64,000 nt of DNA from Chlorocebus sabaeus (lineage: Eukaryota; Chordata; Mammalia; Primates; Cercopithecidae). A model generated the notes under the pieces. It was not told the origin of the DNA. It saw nothing but the letters and a program-made list of their open reading frames with translations, and did not search any database. Where the stretch lies: assembly GCF_047675955.1 (NCBI RefSeq), contig NC_132914.1:130248663-130312662 (forward strand). The letters run 5' to 3'. The position numbers and the translations under genes are program-made. Below are positions 46,797 through 58,620 of the stretch, one piece after another; within the stretch, counting starts at the first letter, position 1; each line of letters begins with the position of its first letter.

Positions 46797-47983
46797 GTGG
46801 CTGGGTGCGGTGGCTCATGCCTGTCATCCTGGCACTATGGGAGGGCGAGACGGGTGGATCACGAGGTCAGGAGAGCAAGACCATCCTGGCTACCATGGTG
46901 AAACCCCATCTATACTAAAAGTATAAAAAATTAGCCAGGCGTGGTGGCAGATGCCTATAGTCCCATCTACTTGGGAGGCTGAGGCAGGAGAATAGCGTGA
47001 ACCCGGGAGGTGGAGGTTGCAGTGAGCTGAGATTGTGCCACTGCACTCCAGCCTGGGCGACAGAGCGAGACTCTGTCTCAAAAAAAAAAAAAGTATTTAT
47101 TTTTTTTAGAGACAGGGTCTCCCCCCGTTTCCCAGGATAGATTGCAATGATACAGTTACAGCACACTGCTGTCTCAAATTCCTGGGCTCAAGAGATCCTT
47201 TTGCCTCAGTCTCCCAATGTGCTGGGTAAATTATAGGCATGAGGCACCACATCTAACCTCGTGTGTGTGTGTGTGGTTTTTTTTTTTTTTGAGGTAGAGT
47301 CTCACGCTGTAGCCCAGACTGGAGTACAGTGGCACAATCTTGGCTCACTGCAACCTCCACCTCTTGGGTTCAAGCAATTCTTCTGCTTCAGCTTCCCGTG
47401 TAGCTGAGACTACAGGTGCCCAACACCACACTTGGCTAATTTTTGTATTTTTAGTAGAGACGGGGTTTCACCATGTTGGCTAGGCTGGTCTCAAACTCCT
47501 GACCTCAGGTGATCTGCCCACCTCGGCCTTCCAAAGTGCTGGGATTACAGGCACGAGCCTCCGTGCCCAGCCCTCTTTTGTGTTTTTTTATTAAGCATTT
47601 TAGATGATTTTATTTTCTCTTCTTCTCTTAGCATATTGATTATACTTCTTTTTCTTGTGGTTGTCCTAAAGTCTGCAATATACATTTTTTTTGTGTGAGA
47701 TGGAGTCTTGTTCTGTCGCCCAGGCTGGAGTGAAGTGGCATGATCTCTCCTCACTGCAACCTCCACCTCCTGAGTTCAAAGGATCCTCCTGCCTCAGCCT
47801 CCAGAGTAGCTGGGATTACAGGCGCACATGCTACCATGCCTGGCTAATGGTTTGCATTTTTAGTAGAGATAGGGTTTTGCCATGTTGGCCAGGCTGGTCT
47901 CAAACTCCTGACCTTAAGTAATCCACCTGCCTTGGCCTCTCAAAATGCTGGGATTACAGGCATGAGCCACCACACCCAGCCTA
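46797..47983. mobile_element. Four Alu-derived elements in L1
   Basis: Sense AluY-like 46797-47094, antisense monomer-like 47096-47260, antisense AluS-like 47276-47573 and antisense AluS-like 47686-47983. Confidence 0.82.
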
Positions 47984-48119
47984 CATTTATAAATAATCCA
48001 ACCCTACTTTCAAATAATACTATGCCACTTCATATGTAGTGCAGGTACCTTATAATAAAATATTTCTTATTATTTCCTCCAGTCCTTAGTATCACTGTTA
48101 TCATTCATTTCACTTACAT

Positions 48120-48162
48120 GTAAGCTATAATCATAAAATACATTATTATTATTATTATTATT
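48120..48162. repeat. (ATT)n microsatellite
   Basis: Short ATT repeat next to the Alu stack. Confidence 0.8.
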
Positions 48163-49705
48163 TTGGAGACAGAGTCTTGCTGTGTTGCCCACTGCCTCTG
48201 CCTCCCAGGTCCAAGTGATTCTCCTATCTCCGCCTCCTGAGTAGCTGGGACTACAGGTGCGTGCCACCACGCCCAGCTAATTTTTTGTATTTTATTTTAT
48301 TTTATTTTATTTATTTATTTTTGAGACGAAGTCTCGCTCTGTCGCCCAGGCTGGAGTGCAGTGGCACCATCTCGGCTCACTGCAACCTCCGCCTTCTGGG
48401 TTCAAGCGATTCTTCTGCCTCAGCCTCCTGAGTAGCTGGGACTACAGGTGTGCGCCACCATGCCCGGCTAATTTTTTGTATTTTATTTTATTTTATTTTA
48501 TTTATATATTTTTGAGACAGAGTCTCGCACTGTCACCCAGGCTGGAATGCAGTGGCACTATCTCAGCTCACTGCAACCTCTGCCTTCTGGGTTCACGCCA
48601 TTCTTCTGCCTCAGCCTCCAGAGTAGCTGGGACTACAGGTGTGTGCCACCACACCCAGCTAATTTTTTGTATTTTATTTTATTTTATTTATATAGTTCTG
48701 AGACAGAGTCTCGCCCTGTTGCCCAGGCTGGAGTGCAGTGGCACCATCTCAGCTCACTTCAACCTCCGCCTCCTGGGTTCAAGCGATTCTTCTGCCTCAG
48801 CCTCCCGAGTAGCTGGGACTACAGGTGCGAGCCACCACGCTCAGGTAATTTTTGTGTTTGTAGTAGAGACAGTGTGTCACCATATTGGCCAGGTTGGTCT
48901 CGAACTCCTAGACCTCATCATCTGCCCGCCTCGGCCTCCCAAAGGGCTGGGATTACAGGTGAGAGCCACTGCACTCGGCCTTATATTTTATTTATTTTTT
49001 GAGGTGGGAGTCTTGCTCTGTCACCCAGGCTGGAGTGCAATGGCTCACTGCAGCCTCTGCCTCCTGGGTTCCAGAGATTCTCCTGCCTCAGCTTCCTGGG
49101 TAACTGGGATTACAGGTGCACGCCACCACGCCTGGCTTTTTTTTTTTTTTTTTTTTTTTTTTTTGAGAGATGGAATCTCGCTGTCGCCCAGGCTGGAGTG
49201 CAGTAGCGCGATCTTGGCTCACTGCAAGCTCTGCCTCCCGGGTTCACGTCATTCTCCTGCCTCAGCCTTCCGAGTAGCTGGGACTACAGGCGCCTGCCAC
49301 CATGCCTGGCTAATTTTTTGTATTTTTTATAGAGACAGGGTTTCACCGTGGTCTCGATCTCCTGACCTCGTGATCCGCCTGCCTCGGCCTCCCAAAGTGC
49401 TGAGATTACAGGCGTGAGCCATTGCACACGGCCTAATTTTTGTATTTTTAGTAGAGGTGGGGTTTCATTATGTTGGCCAGGCTGGTCTCAAACTCCTGAC
49501 CTCAGGTGATCTGCCCGCCTGGGCCTCCCAAAGTGCTGGGATTACAGGTATGAGCCACCATGCCTGGCCAATTGTTTGTATTTTAGTATAGATGGGGTTT
49601 CACCATGTTTTCCAGGCTGGTCTCAAACTCCTGAGGTCAGGCAATCCACCCACCTTGGCTTCCCAAAGTGCTAGGATTACAGGCGTGAGCCACTGTGCCC
49701 GGCCC
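48160..49705 (-). mobile_element. Stack of at least six nested antisense Alus
   Basis: Left-arm portions begin near 48162, 48321, 48511, 48701 and 49000. The first three each stop at 'taattttttgtattttattt' and a (TTTTA)n run, where the next begins. A full AluY lies at 49137-49432. Right-arm remainders of the interrupted copies follow at 48845-48980, 49433-49566 and 49567-49704. Successive insertions into, or unequal exchange at, the central T-rich linker would give this pattern. Confidence 0.8.
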
Positions 49706-49767
49706 AATACATTGTTATTATTTTGAACAAACTATTGTCTGTGAGGTTTATAAAAATAAGAAAAATA

Positions 49768-49935
49768 AGGCTGGGTGCAGTGGCTCACACTTGTAATCTC
49801 AGTACTTTGGGAGGCTTAGGTGGGAGGTGCTTGAGCCCAGGAATTTGAGGCTGTGGTGAGATACAATCCCAACACTGTTCTCTAGCCTGGGCAATACAGC
49901 AAGACACTCAAGACCCTGTCTTTTAAAAAAATAAA
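49768..49935 (+). mobile_element. Alu, internally deleted
   Basis: Sense element starting 'ggctgggtgcagtggctcac' with the middle missing. Confidence 0.75.
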
Positions 49936-50179
49936 ATATTTATTTTACTTTTACTTATTTCTTCTTAAATGGTATTCCTTTCTTTATGTAGGTCTGAGTT
50001 TCTGACCTGTATCATTTTCCATCTCTCTGAACTTCTTTCAACATTTCTTTCAGGGCAGGTCTACTGGCAACAGATTCCTTTAAAAAACTTTTATTTTTTG
50101 TAAGAGAGTAATTTCTCCACTTTTGAAGGACAATACTCCACTCTGTTACGTTTCATGGTTTCTGAGAAGATCTGATGTA

Positions 50180-51171
50180 CGGTAGTCCTCCCCTATCTTC
50201 AGGGGATATTTTCAAAAACCTCCGACGTATGCCTGAAACTGCAGGTAGTATTGAACCTCATTGCCATTGGTTAGAATATGTCTCTGTTCATGTCTTCTAC
50301 CCAAAAATGTAATGCCTTTTCCATTTTCCTTTTTTTTCCCTTTTTTGACAGGGTCTCACTTTGTCACCCAGGCTGGAGTGCAGTGGTGTTATCATAGTTC
50401 ACTGCAACCTCAAGCTCCTGGGCTCAAGTGATCCTTTCACCTCAACCTCCTTAGTAGCTGGGACCACAGGTGCATGCCACCACACTTGGCTAATTAAAAA
50501 AAATTTTTTTTAGAGATGGGTACTCAAATCTTGCCCAGCTGTTTGCAAATTTCTGGCCTCAAGCACTTAGGCAGTCCCCTTGTCTTGGCCTCCCAAAGTT
50601 CTGGGATGACAGGGATGAGCCACCTTCCCTGGCCCTTCTACACCTTAACTAAGCACTTCTGCACTGTGGTTGTAACTTTTGCAGTTTGAGGGGCAACAGC
50701 AAAACTAGCTGAATTGCTTTTTTTCTTCCTCATATGAATAGAAGACTCATTCTGCTGTAATCTTAGCAACCTCAGCATATGAGAGGGTTTTTCCTTATTA
50801 AGTGGAGAAGAAATTTCACATTTTCACATTAAGCACTTTGTAGCTTCTGTTTGGCATATCTGAATTGCCAGCGTCGCTACTCTCATGCTTTGGGGCCACG
50901 ATTAAGTAAAATAAGGGTCAGCTGAACACAAGCACTACGATACTGCATCAGGGGATCTGACAGCAACTAAGTGACTAACAGGTGGGTAGATATGCCAGGC
51001 AAAGGGATGATTCCCATCCGGGTGGGATGGAGCAGGACGGTGCGAGACATCACACTACTCAGAATGGTGTAGTTTAAACATGAATGATTTCTGGAATTTT
51101 CTATTTAATACTTTTAAATATTGAACAAAGGTAACTGAAATGATGAAAAACTACAGATGAGAGGACTACTG
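50180..51171 (-). mobile_element. Tigger1-like DNA transposon, internally deleted, with an Alu inside
   Basis: Inverted ends 'cggtagtcctcccctatc' (left) and 'cagtagtcctctcatctg' (right, minus strand) lie between TA dinucleotides, the target site of TcMar elements. About 51171 to 50650 on the minus strand resembles the Tigger1 5' region and transposase N-terminus, with the start codon changed to GTG and many frame breaks. At roughly 690 bp without the Alu (50330-50634) it is far shorter than a full Tigger1. Confidence 0.8.
50330..50634 (-). mobile_element. Alu inside the Tigger element
   Basis: Antisense AluJ/S-like element. Confidence 0.85.
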
Positions 51172-51179
51172 TAATTCCC

Positions 51180-52660
51180 AGCCTTGTTCCTTTATAGGTA
51201 AGGTTTTTTTTTCCTTTTACTTCTTTCTTCTTTATATTTGATTTTCTGAAATTGGAATATGATATGCCTAATTGCAGGTTTTTTTTTTTTTTGTGGGGGC
51301 TGAGGGGGCACCTATCTTGCTTGGTGTCCTCTGTGTTTCCTGGATCTGTGGTTTGGTTTATGACATTAATTTGGGGAAATTCTCCATCATCATTTCCTCA
51401 AATACTGCTTCTATTCTTCCTTCTCTTTTAGTGTTTCTATTATGCATATGTTACACTGTTTGTAGTTGTCCCACAGTTCTTGGATAATTTTTTTTCCCTC
51501 AATATTTTCTCTCTTTTTCAGTTTTGGACGTTTCTATTGAGATATCCACACACAATACTCATGAGCCTATTGAAAGCATTCTTTATTTTCATTACAGGAA
51601 TTTTTATTTCTAGTATTTTTTTGATTCTTTCTTAAAATTTTCATTTCTTACATTATCCATCTTGTCTTGCATCTTGTGTACTTTTTCTCAATAAAACTGT
51701 TAGCGTATTAATCATAGTTTCTTAAATTCCTGGACTGATAATTCCAACATCCCTATCATATCTTTCTCAGATTCTGATGCTTATTCAGTCTGTTCAAACT
51801 TTTTTTTTTTTGCGCCATTTAATACACCTCATAATTTTATGTTGAAGGGTGGACATGATGTACTGAGTAAAAGAAACTGCCTTTCGTAATGTAGTGGTAA
51901 GGTGTTGGGGGAAGAGAAGCATTTTGTAATCTTAAAATTATGGTAAGCCTGTGCTTCTGGACTAAGAACTTAATTAGTTCTTTTTTTTTTTCCACCTTAT
52001 GTGGGACAGGATGGCTAGAAGGGGCTGGCGTAGGATATTTCCCTTTCCCTTAGTGGAAGGCTAGAGCTGGCTAGAGTTTGGTATTTCCTTTCCCAAGGGT
52101 AGGTTAGGCTCTGGTAAAATATTTTCTCCTGAGGGCAGGCCTTGTTAAGAATGGAATACCCTGGTCTATTTTTAAAAATGGCTATTTTTATCTTAGCCCT
52201 TCCAAAAACACAGGGGAAGTTTTCTCCAGTACTCACTCTGAAAACAGGATAGAGCTCCTGAAGGTAAAACTCACAGAACCCTAGGGACACCCAAGACTAG
52301 AGTTTTGAACCACAGACTTGTCCACACTGAGCTTCCAGCTATTCATCAATTACAGTGCAAGTTCTCCTATCCCAGCACTGGTTCCTGCAGAGGTTTCTGC
52401 TTGTGGGTTTCTCTTCTGGTGAGTTGTCACTCACCGTATCTTCCTGTCTCATTTTGGGGGCAGTTGTTTGCCCTGTTACTGCACTTCTCTGAGGGATCTT
52501 ACAAGAGTTTAGTTTGTTCAACTTTTCACTTGTTAGGACAGAGTAGTGACTTCTACGATCCTTGTAAGTCAGACTGGAAACTGCAAGTCTCCCTGTCACC
52601 ATTCTCCGTAATTTCCTTCTTCCTGTATTGATCTTAAATAACATTGGTGACAGAAGATAT
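51180..52660 (-). mobile_element. Old L1, 5' part
   Basis: Antisense L1 continues: 'atctgtggtttggtttatga', 'tcaaatactgcttctattc', 'gattctgatgcttattcag'. The frame at 52015-52290 shows no recognisable domain. Confidence 0.5.
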
Positions 52661-52765
52661 TGGGCCGTTTTCCCAAGAAAAGAGTGAATACATCTAAAAA
52701 ATTTCCTTTGAGTATATTACTTGCTGGTTTATCAAATGAATCCTTTATTACATCAAGAATGAAAC

Positions 52766-53375
52766 CTTGGTGGCTCATGCCTGTAATCCTAGCTCTTTGG
52801 GAGGCTGAGGCGGCCAGATTGCCTGAGCTTAGCAGTTCGAGACCAGCCTGGGCAACACGGTGAAACCCTGTCTCTACTAAGATACAGAAATCAATGAATC
52901 AATCAAACCATTAGCCAGGCGTAGCAGTGTGTGCCTGTAGTCCCAGCTACTCGGGAGGCTGAGGCAGAATCCCTTGAACCTGGGAGGCAGCGGCTGCAGT
53001 GAGCCAAGATTGTCACTGGACTCCAGTATGGGTGACAGAGCGAGACTCTGTTTCTTTTTTTTTTTTTGAGACAGAGTCTCCCTCTGTCCCCCAGGCTGGA
53101 GTGCAGTGGCACGATCTTGGCTCACTGCAAGCTCCGCCTCCCGGGTTCACGCCATTCTCCTGCCTCAGCCTCCCGAGTAGCTGGGACTACAGGTGCCCAC
53201 CACCTCGACCGGCTAACTTTCTATATTTTTTAGTAGAGACGGGGTTTCACCGTCTCTACTAAACATGTTTCACCATGTTAGCCAGTGATCTGCCCACCTC
53301 GGCCTCCCAAAGTGCTGGGATTACAGGCGTGAGCCACTGCGCCCGGCTGAGACTCTGTTTCTTAAAAAAAAAATG
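52766..53375. mobile_element. Sense Alu with an antisense AluY in its tail
   Basis: The sense Alu runs 52766-53055 and its tail resumes at 53348. The antisense AluY (53056-53347) has 'gagactctgtttctt' on both sides as target duplication and carries an odd short inverted 'tagtagagacggggtttcac' / 'cgtctctacta' patch at 53230-53262. Confidence 0.82.
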
Positions 53376-53460
53376 ATAAAAAGAAACCTTGTATCTATAG
53401 GCTTTTAATAAGCACTGAATTTCCTCAAATCCATTTGGCATCTATTAAAAAGAGTATGGA

Positions 53461-53763
53461 GGCCGGGCGCGGTGGCTCAAGCCTGTAATCCCAGCACTGT
53501 GGGAGGCCGAGATGGGTGGATCACGAGGTCAGAAGATCGAGACCATCCTGACTAATGCAGTGAAACCCCGTCTCTACCAAAAAAAATACAAAAAAACTAG
53601 CCGGGCGCGGTGGCGGCGCCTGTGGTCCCAGCTACTCGGGAGGCTGAGGCAGGAGAATGGCGTGAACCCGGGAGGCGGAGCTTGCAGTGAGCTGAGATCC
53701 GGCCACTGCACTCCGGCCTGGGCGACAGAGCGAGACTCCGTCTCAAAAAAAAAAAAAAAAAAG
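53461..53763 (+). mobile_element. AluY, Old World monkey type
   Basis: Sense copy with 'aaagagtatgga' before and 'aagagtatggagg' after. Confidence 0.92.
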
Positions 53764-53939
53764 AGTATGGAGGTATAGTAGGAGATGGGAAGAGGTGAGG
53801 TGATTGAGGAAGGGAAGTGGGTGAAGGGACATGTAATTAGCATTCTACTTTTATATCTTCAACATTGTTTTCTTGATTGTGTTTTTTTACTCTCGTGAGA
53901 AATCATATGGCAAATACACTAAATCTGTGGAATTAACCC

Positions 53940-54205
53940 CATTTTTTCTTTTTAATTGACAATCACTGTACATGTTTATGAAGTACAATGTGATGTTTCA
54001 ATACATGTATACATTGTATAATGATCATATAAAGTTAGTTAGCAAATCCATTATCTCAAACGTGTATCATTTCTATGTGACAAGAGCATTAAAAACTTCT
54101 CTTCTATTTTGAAAGATACTTATTAACTATAATCGCCCTACCATGCAAGAGAACACTTGAGCTTATTCTTCATATCTAATGATAACATCATACCTGTCCA
54201 ACAAC
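53940..54205. mobile_element. L1 3' UTR fragment
   Basis: 'gtacaatgtgatgtttcaat' and 'acatgtatacattgtataat' are familiar from L1 3' ends; orientation not assigned. Confidence 0.6.
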
Positions 54206-54214
54206 CCCCCCCTT

Positions 54215-54472
54215 TTTTTTAAAGACAGGGTGACATTCTGTTGCCTGAATTCCTGGGTTCAAGCAGTCCTTCCACGTTACTCTGCCAAGTAGCTAGAAGT
54301 ACGGATGCACACTACTATGCTTAAGTTTTTTTTTTTTTTTTTGGTAAAGACACAGGTCTCACTTTGTCACTGTGTTGTTCAGGCTGGTCTCAAACTCCAG
54401 GACACAAGTGATCCTCCAGCCTCAGCCTCCCAAAGTGTTCAGATTACAGGCAGGAGCCACACCCGACCCCAA
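54215..54472 (-). mobile_element. Alu fragment (old)
   Basis: Antisense, deleted and diverged AluJ-like sequence. Confidence 0.7.
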
Positions 54473-55227
54473 CAGCTTTTTCTATTTTTTTTTTAAATGT
54501 CCAGGTTCACTTAGTATATTTCAGTTCCCAACAAATTTCCTTGAAGCACTGCTAGATGAAGCCTTTATCTACTGCAGTGGGTTCTTACATCTGATCTCTG
54601 GTCTTTGATACAATTTTTACCCTAAGTATAATGAACTTGTTCTCGTGTCTTATATCAATATTTTCTTCTGTGTTCTCTTTCCCTATTTCTATCCTCAGTT
54701 CCTCACTTTACATCTACAGGGCTCTTATTTAGGTACTCAGTAGATACAGAGTTGGTTTAAAGAAGAGGCAAGAAAGGAATTTAAAGTTTTATCTGTATTG
54801 ACATAATTATTTTAATAGCTGTCTCACTGCCTCCCCTATCTTAATCTTTCATGTATCTTGTGTACCTACTGTATAGGTACAGATCTTGATCCATTGTTGA
54901 GATATGAATTAAATACTTCATGAAAGAAATGTACATTCTACTTTTCCTTAAAAGCTTACAGTGAGAGTGATAACAGATAACATTTTTCCCAAAGTGTCAA
55001 TGTACATTTGACTGAAATGAAAAATACATTTTTAGATGTTACTGGGAATTTTAAACTTATGTAAAAGTTGTTAGTACAAAGAATGCCCAGATTCATCTTT
55101 GCTTATACTCATTTGCCTTATCATTTGACGTATGATTTTTCTGAAACATTTGAGAATAAGTTTTATATATTATATATTAGCCTTTTACCGCTATACACTT
55201 AAGTGTAGGTTTCCTAAAGATATGAAT
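54473..55227. other. ZNF140 intron, no recognised element
   Basis: AT-rich sequence; nothing assigned. Confidence 0.5.
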
Positions 55228-55824
55228 TTTTTTTTTGAGACGGAGTCTCGCTCTGTCACTCAGGCTGGAGTGCAGTGGCACAGTCTTGGCTCACCGCAAC
55301 CTCTACCTCCAAGGCTCAAGCGATTCTCTTGCCTCAGCCTCCTGAGTACTTGGGACTATAGGTGCATGCCACCATGCCCGGCTAATTTTTTGTATTTTTC
55401 TTTTTTTTTGAGACAGAGTCTCACTCAGTCACCCAGGCTGGAGTGCAGTGGCGCGATCTTGGCTCACTGCAAGCTCCGCCTCCTGAGTTCACGCCATTCT
55501 CCTGCCTCAGCCTCCTGAGTAGTTGGGACTACAGGCGCCTGCCACTACTCCCAGTTAATTTTTTTGTATTTTTCATAGAGACAGGGTTTCACTGTGTTAG
55601 CCAGGATGGTCTTGATCTCCTGACGTCGTGATCCGCCTGTCTCGGCCTCCCAAAGTACTGGAATTACAGGCGTGAGTCACCGTGCCCGACAATGTTTTGT
55701 ATTCTTAGTAGAGACAGGGTTTCTCCGTGTTAGCCAGGCTGATCTCAATCTCCTGACCTCGTGATCCGCCTGCCTTGGCCTCCCAAAGTACTGAGATTAC
55801 AGGTGTGAACCACTGCGCCTGGCC
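55228..55824 (-). mobile_element. Alu split by a younger Alu
   Basis: Outer antisense Alu at 55228-55398 and 55693-55824; inner antisense AluY-like at 55399-55692, placed at the central 'tttttgtatttt' linker. Confidence 0.82.
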
Positions 55825-55984
55825 AAGAGTATGAATGTATTTTTAAGGAGACATTTCATATTATTTCAAAATTCTGTTCCTATTTAAAACTGATGAAGTC
55901 CATTGTTAAAATTTAGCATGGAGAAAATTAGGGCTTATGTTTGCCAAACACATTTGATATTAAGACACCGTATTTTTCTTTCCA

Positions 55985-56150
55985 ACTTTCATGTTAGGTT
56001 AAAGGTTACTCATGTTACACGAGTAAATGGTGTGTCGTGGGGGTTTGGCGTACAGATAATTTTGTCACCCAGGTAATCAGCATAATGCCCGATAGTCAGG
56101 TTTTTAATCCTTACCCTCCTCCCACCTTCCACCTCAAATAGGTCCCAGAA
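55985..56150. mobile_element. L1 3'-end fragment
   Basis: 'gggggtttggcgtacagata' and 'ttttgtcacccaggtaatca' are typical of primate L1 3' tails. It lies about 550 bp before the ZNF140 finger exon. Confidence 0.6.
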
Positions 56151-56692
56151 AAGACATAACTGTATCAAATATGAGCTTCATAATAGTTCAGAGGGTAGAG
56201 TGAGGATCATAGGCTAGTTTTCAGAGAAACTGCTTTTTTTTTTTTCATTTAGAGTAAGTTATTGTAAGATGTTCCAAAGGCACTAAATGAACAGAATCTA
56301 ACGTCTTTGTGCAATCTGATGAACACTTGCAGTGTGTAGTTAGCAGCATTATGAAATTGCCATTTTTAGATAATTCTGGCAGTAAGTACCATTTAAATGG
56401 TAGTGAAGACGACTAGCAACCTGTTCTTCACAAATACTTATCTTTTTGATAGCTCTATTTTCCCTGCTCTTTCAATTACTTATATTTACTCTTTCTCCTT
56501 ATTTACCTATATCTCTATCTCTATTTGATCTTTTCTTAAGTTCTGGGCATACTACTCAAGATTTCAGTCACAGCTGTGAAAGCTGTTACTGATATGATTT
56601 TTAAAAACTTCATTCTGTTGCTAAAGAAGGGAGAAATGGCCTTATTTTATTCAATACAGGAAAAACATTCACTTCTTTTTGGTATCTTTCAG

Positions 56693-57831
56693 TTTCAGAA
56701 TCAAGTGGTGAGATCAAAGACTTTTCACCAAAAAATGTCATTTATGATGACTCATCCCAGTATTTGATCATGGAAAGAATTCTAAGTCAAGGCCCTGTGT
56801 ATTCCAGTTTTAAAGGAGGCTGGAAATGCAAGGATCATACAGAGATGCTGCAAGAAAATAAGGGATGTATTAGGAAAGTAACAGTCTCCCAAGAAGCCCT
56901 GGCTCAACGTATGAATATCAGTACTGTGGAGAGGCCCTATGGATGCCACGAGTGTGGAAAAACTTTTGGTCGACGCTTTTCCCTGGTGTTACACCAGAGG
57001 ACTCATACTGGAGAGAAACCATATGCATGTAAGGAATGTGGCAAAACCTTTAGCCAGATTTCAAACCTTGTGAAACATCAAATGATACATACTGGAAAGA
57101 AACCCCATGAGTGTAAGGATTGTAATAAAACATTCAGTTACCTTTCATTTCTTATTGAACACCAGAGAACGCACACTGGGGAGAAACCTTATGAATGTAC
57201 TGAGTGTGGAAAGGCCTTTAGCCGTGCCTCCAACCTCACTCGACATCAGAGAATTCATATAGGAAAGAAACAATATATATGTAGGAAATGTGGGAAAGCA
57301 TTTAGCAGTGGCTCAGAACTCATTCGCCACCAGATTACACATACTGGAGAGAAACCTTATGAATGCATTGAATGTGGGAAGGCATTTCGCCGTTTCTCAC
57401 ACCTTACTCGACATCAAAGCATCCATACAACCAAAACCCCATATGAATGTAATGAATGTAGGAAAGCTTTCCGTTGTCACTCATTCCTTACTAAACATCA
57501 GAGAATTCATGCTGGAGAAAAGCTCTATGAATGTGATGAATGTGGTAAAGTTTTCACTTGGCATGCATCCCTTATTCAACATATGAAGATTCATACTGGA
57601 GAGAAACCCTATGCATGCGCTGAGTGTGATAAAGCCTTCAGCCGGAGCTTTTCCCTCATTCTACATCAGAGAACTCATACTGGAGAGAAACCCTATGTAT
57701 GTAAGGTATGCAACAAATCCTTCAGCTGGAGCTCAAATCTCGCTAAACATCAGAGAACACACACTCTTGACAACCCCTATGAATATGAAAATTCATTTAA
57801 TTACCACTCATTCCTTACTGAACACCAGTGA
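56693..57831 (+). CDS. ZNF140: ZNF140 terminal exon: linker and ten C2H2 zinc fingers
   Basis: The exon begins after 'atctttcag', completing a Val codon, and runs to TGA at 57829-57831. About 80 linker codons (SESSGEIKDFSPKN onward) precede ten canonical fingers in 84-bp register from 56938 to 57777, beginning YGCHECGKTF and ending YVCKVCNKSF. An eleventh unit (YEYENSFNYHSFLTEHQ) has lost both cysteines and ends at the stop, so it cannot bind zinc. Exons 9+127+96+1136 nt give 456 residues, against about 457 that I recall for human ZNF140. The protein should be a nuclear KRAB repressor with varied finger helices, unlike the uniform ZNF84 array. Finger 4 ends in an IGKKQ linker and finger 6 in TTKTP, both off consensus. 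Confidence 0.97.
56938..57777 (+). repeat. ZNF140: ZNF140 zinc-finger array, ten 84-bp units
   Basis: Ten tandem 28-codon finger units in perfect register. Units have diverged well in the helix region (for example RRFSL, QISNL, YLSFL, RASNL, SGSEL, RFSHL), so no recent unit duplication is visible. Confidence 0.9.
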
Positions 57832-58620
57832 ATTACACTGCAAAGAAAAACTACGAATGTATGAAATTTTTTTTAAAGTACTATAATGCCTTACTTTTAC
57901 TTCGGAGAACTCTTGGAAAGAAGCCTTATGTGAGAGTGATGAATGTGAAGTAATATGGCCCACAATTTATTCAACATCCTGGAGGAAAAAAACCCAGAAA
58001 TATGTGGAAAAGCCATTAATAACCACTCTTTTTTTTTTCCCCAATAACAAGGTAAAATCGATATTGTTGAGAAGATTCTTCTTCCATCTGGAAATATTGA
58101 GAAGACTTCATTTGGTAGGATTCCCTTACTCTACATGTGTAAATTCCTACCAAGAAAGAATACATATCCAATAGATTGGAGAAAGCCAGAGATTATTAAC
58201 CCTCATTCTGCAGCTGTCAACCAGGACACAATGCATGGGCAAGGGATGAGCTTTACAAAGATGTACTTTGGAGATGAGGATATTCATGTTTAAGTGATAC
58301 AAATACAGTGATTCGGGAATGCCTTCATTTACAATGCAATACTTACATTTTAATACTCTCGTAAGAGAAAAAGCAACTGTATAAAAGAATGTAGAGTAAC
58401 TTTCTGCAATATTTCAAACCTATATCAGAGAACTACACTGTGGGAAAACTACCATTGTAAGGAGTGTAGCAAAATTATCTTAGATATCTGAAAAATCATA
58501 CTGGATGGAATCTGTGAGAAAGGGTTCTATTTTGAGGGAAGGGGGATTGCTTTTTGTTTTTTAAGTGAATTCAGAAAATGTTATAAATAAATCTTTTGGT
58601 TTATTATAAACCTTCTACTT
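57832..58620 (+). other. ZNF140: ZNF140 3' UTR with poly(A) signal and fossil fingers
   Basis: The stop codon sits inside what was a finger-to-finger linker: 'cagtgaattacactg' resembles the usual 'cagagaattcacactgg' with AGA changed to TGA. Decayed finger sequence continues to about 58030 ('aactacgaatgtatgaaat', 'aagaagccttatg') and reappears at 58293-58512 ('tgtaaggagtgtagcaaaa'). The best poly(A) signal is AATAAA at 58586-58591, followed by T-rich sequence, which would give a 3' UTR of about 780 bases. Confidence 0.65.
58293..58512 (+). repeat. Copy A of a local duplication with a decayed zinc finger
   Basis: 220 bp within the ZNF140 3' UTR, matched by copy B 1.8 kb downstream in the same orientation. 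Shared blocks include 'gaatgccttcatttacaatg' and 'actgtgggaaaactaccatt'. It encodes a broken C2H2 unit. Confidence 0.85.

Larger units (their letters stand above)
42955..50170 (-). mobile_element. Old antisense L1, broken into many pieces
   Basis: L1 sequence is visible at 42955-43192, 43489-44248, 44553-44758, 45061-45189, 45781-46796, 47574-47685 and 49936-50170. Phrases include 'gaataatattccactgtctg', 'accagccctgtatacctggg', 'gcttgttgatgtaatgg' and 'gttgaagtccccaactataa'. Alus separate the pieces. Their order runs from the 3' end at the left toward the 5' end at the right, as expected for one minus-strand element. It carries no intact frame. Confidence 0.65.

Noticed and set aside
48356..49417. 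353-codon open frame
   Set aside because: It lies wholly in antisense Alu copies; the peptide is the usual translated-Alu pattern (SPRLECSG, SHLSLPSSWDYR types), not a gene.
53230..53262. Short inverted patch in an AluY
   Set aside because: Probably a small templated error or rearrangement in the Alu; too short to suggest a functional hairpin.
57290..57886. Second-frame ORFs over the ZNF140 fingers
   Set aside because: Shadow frames of the finger repeat.
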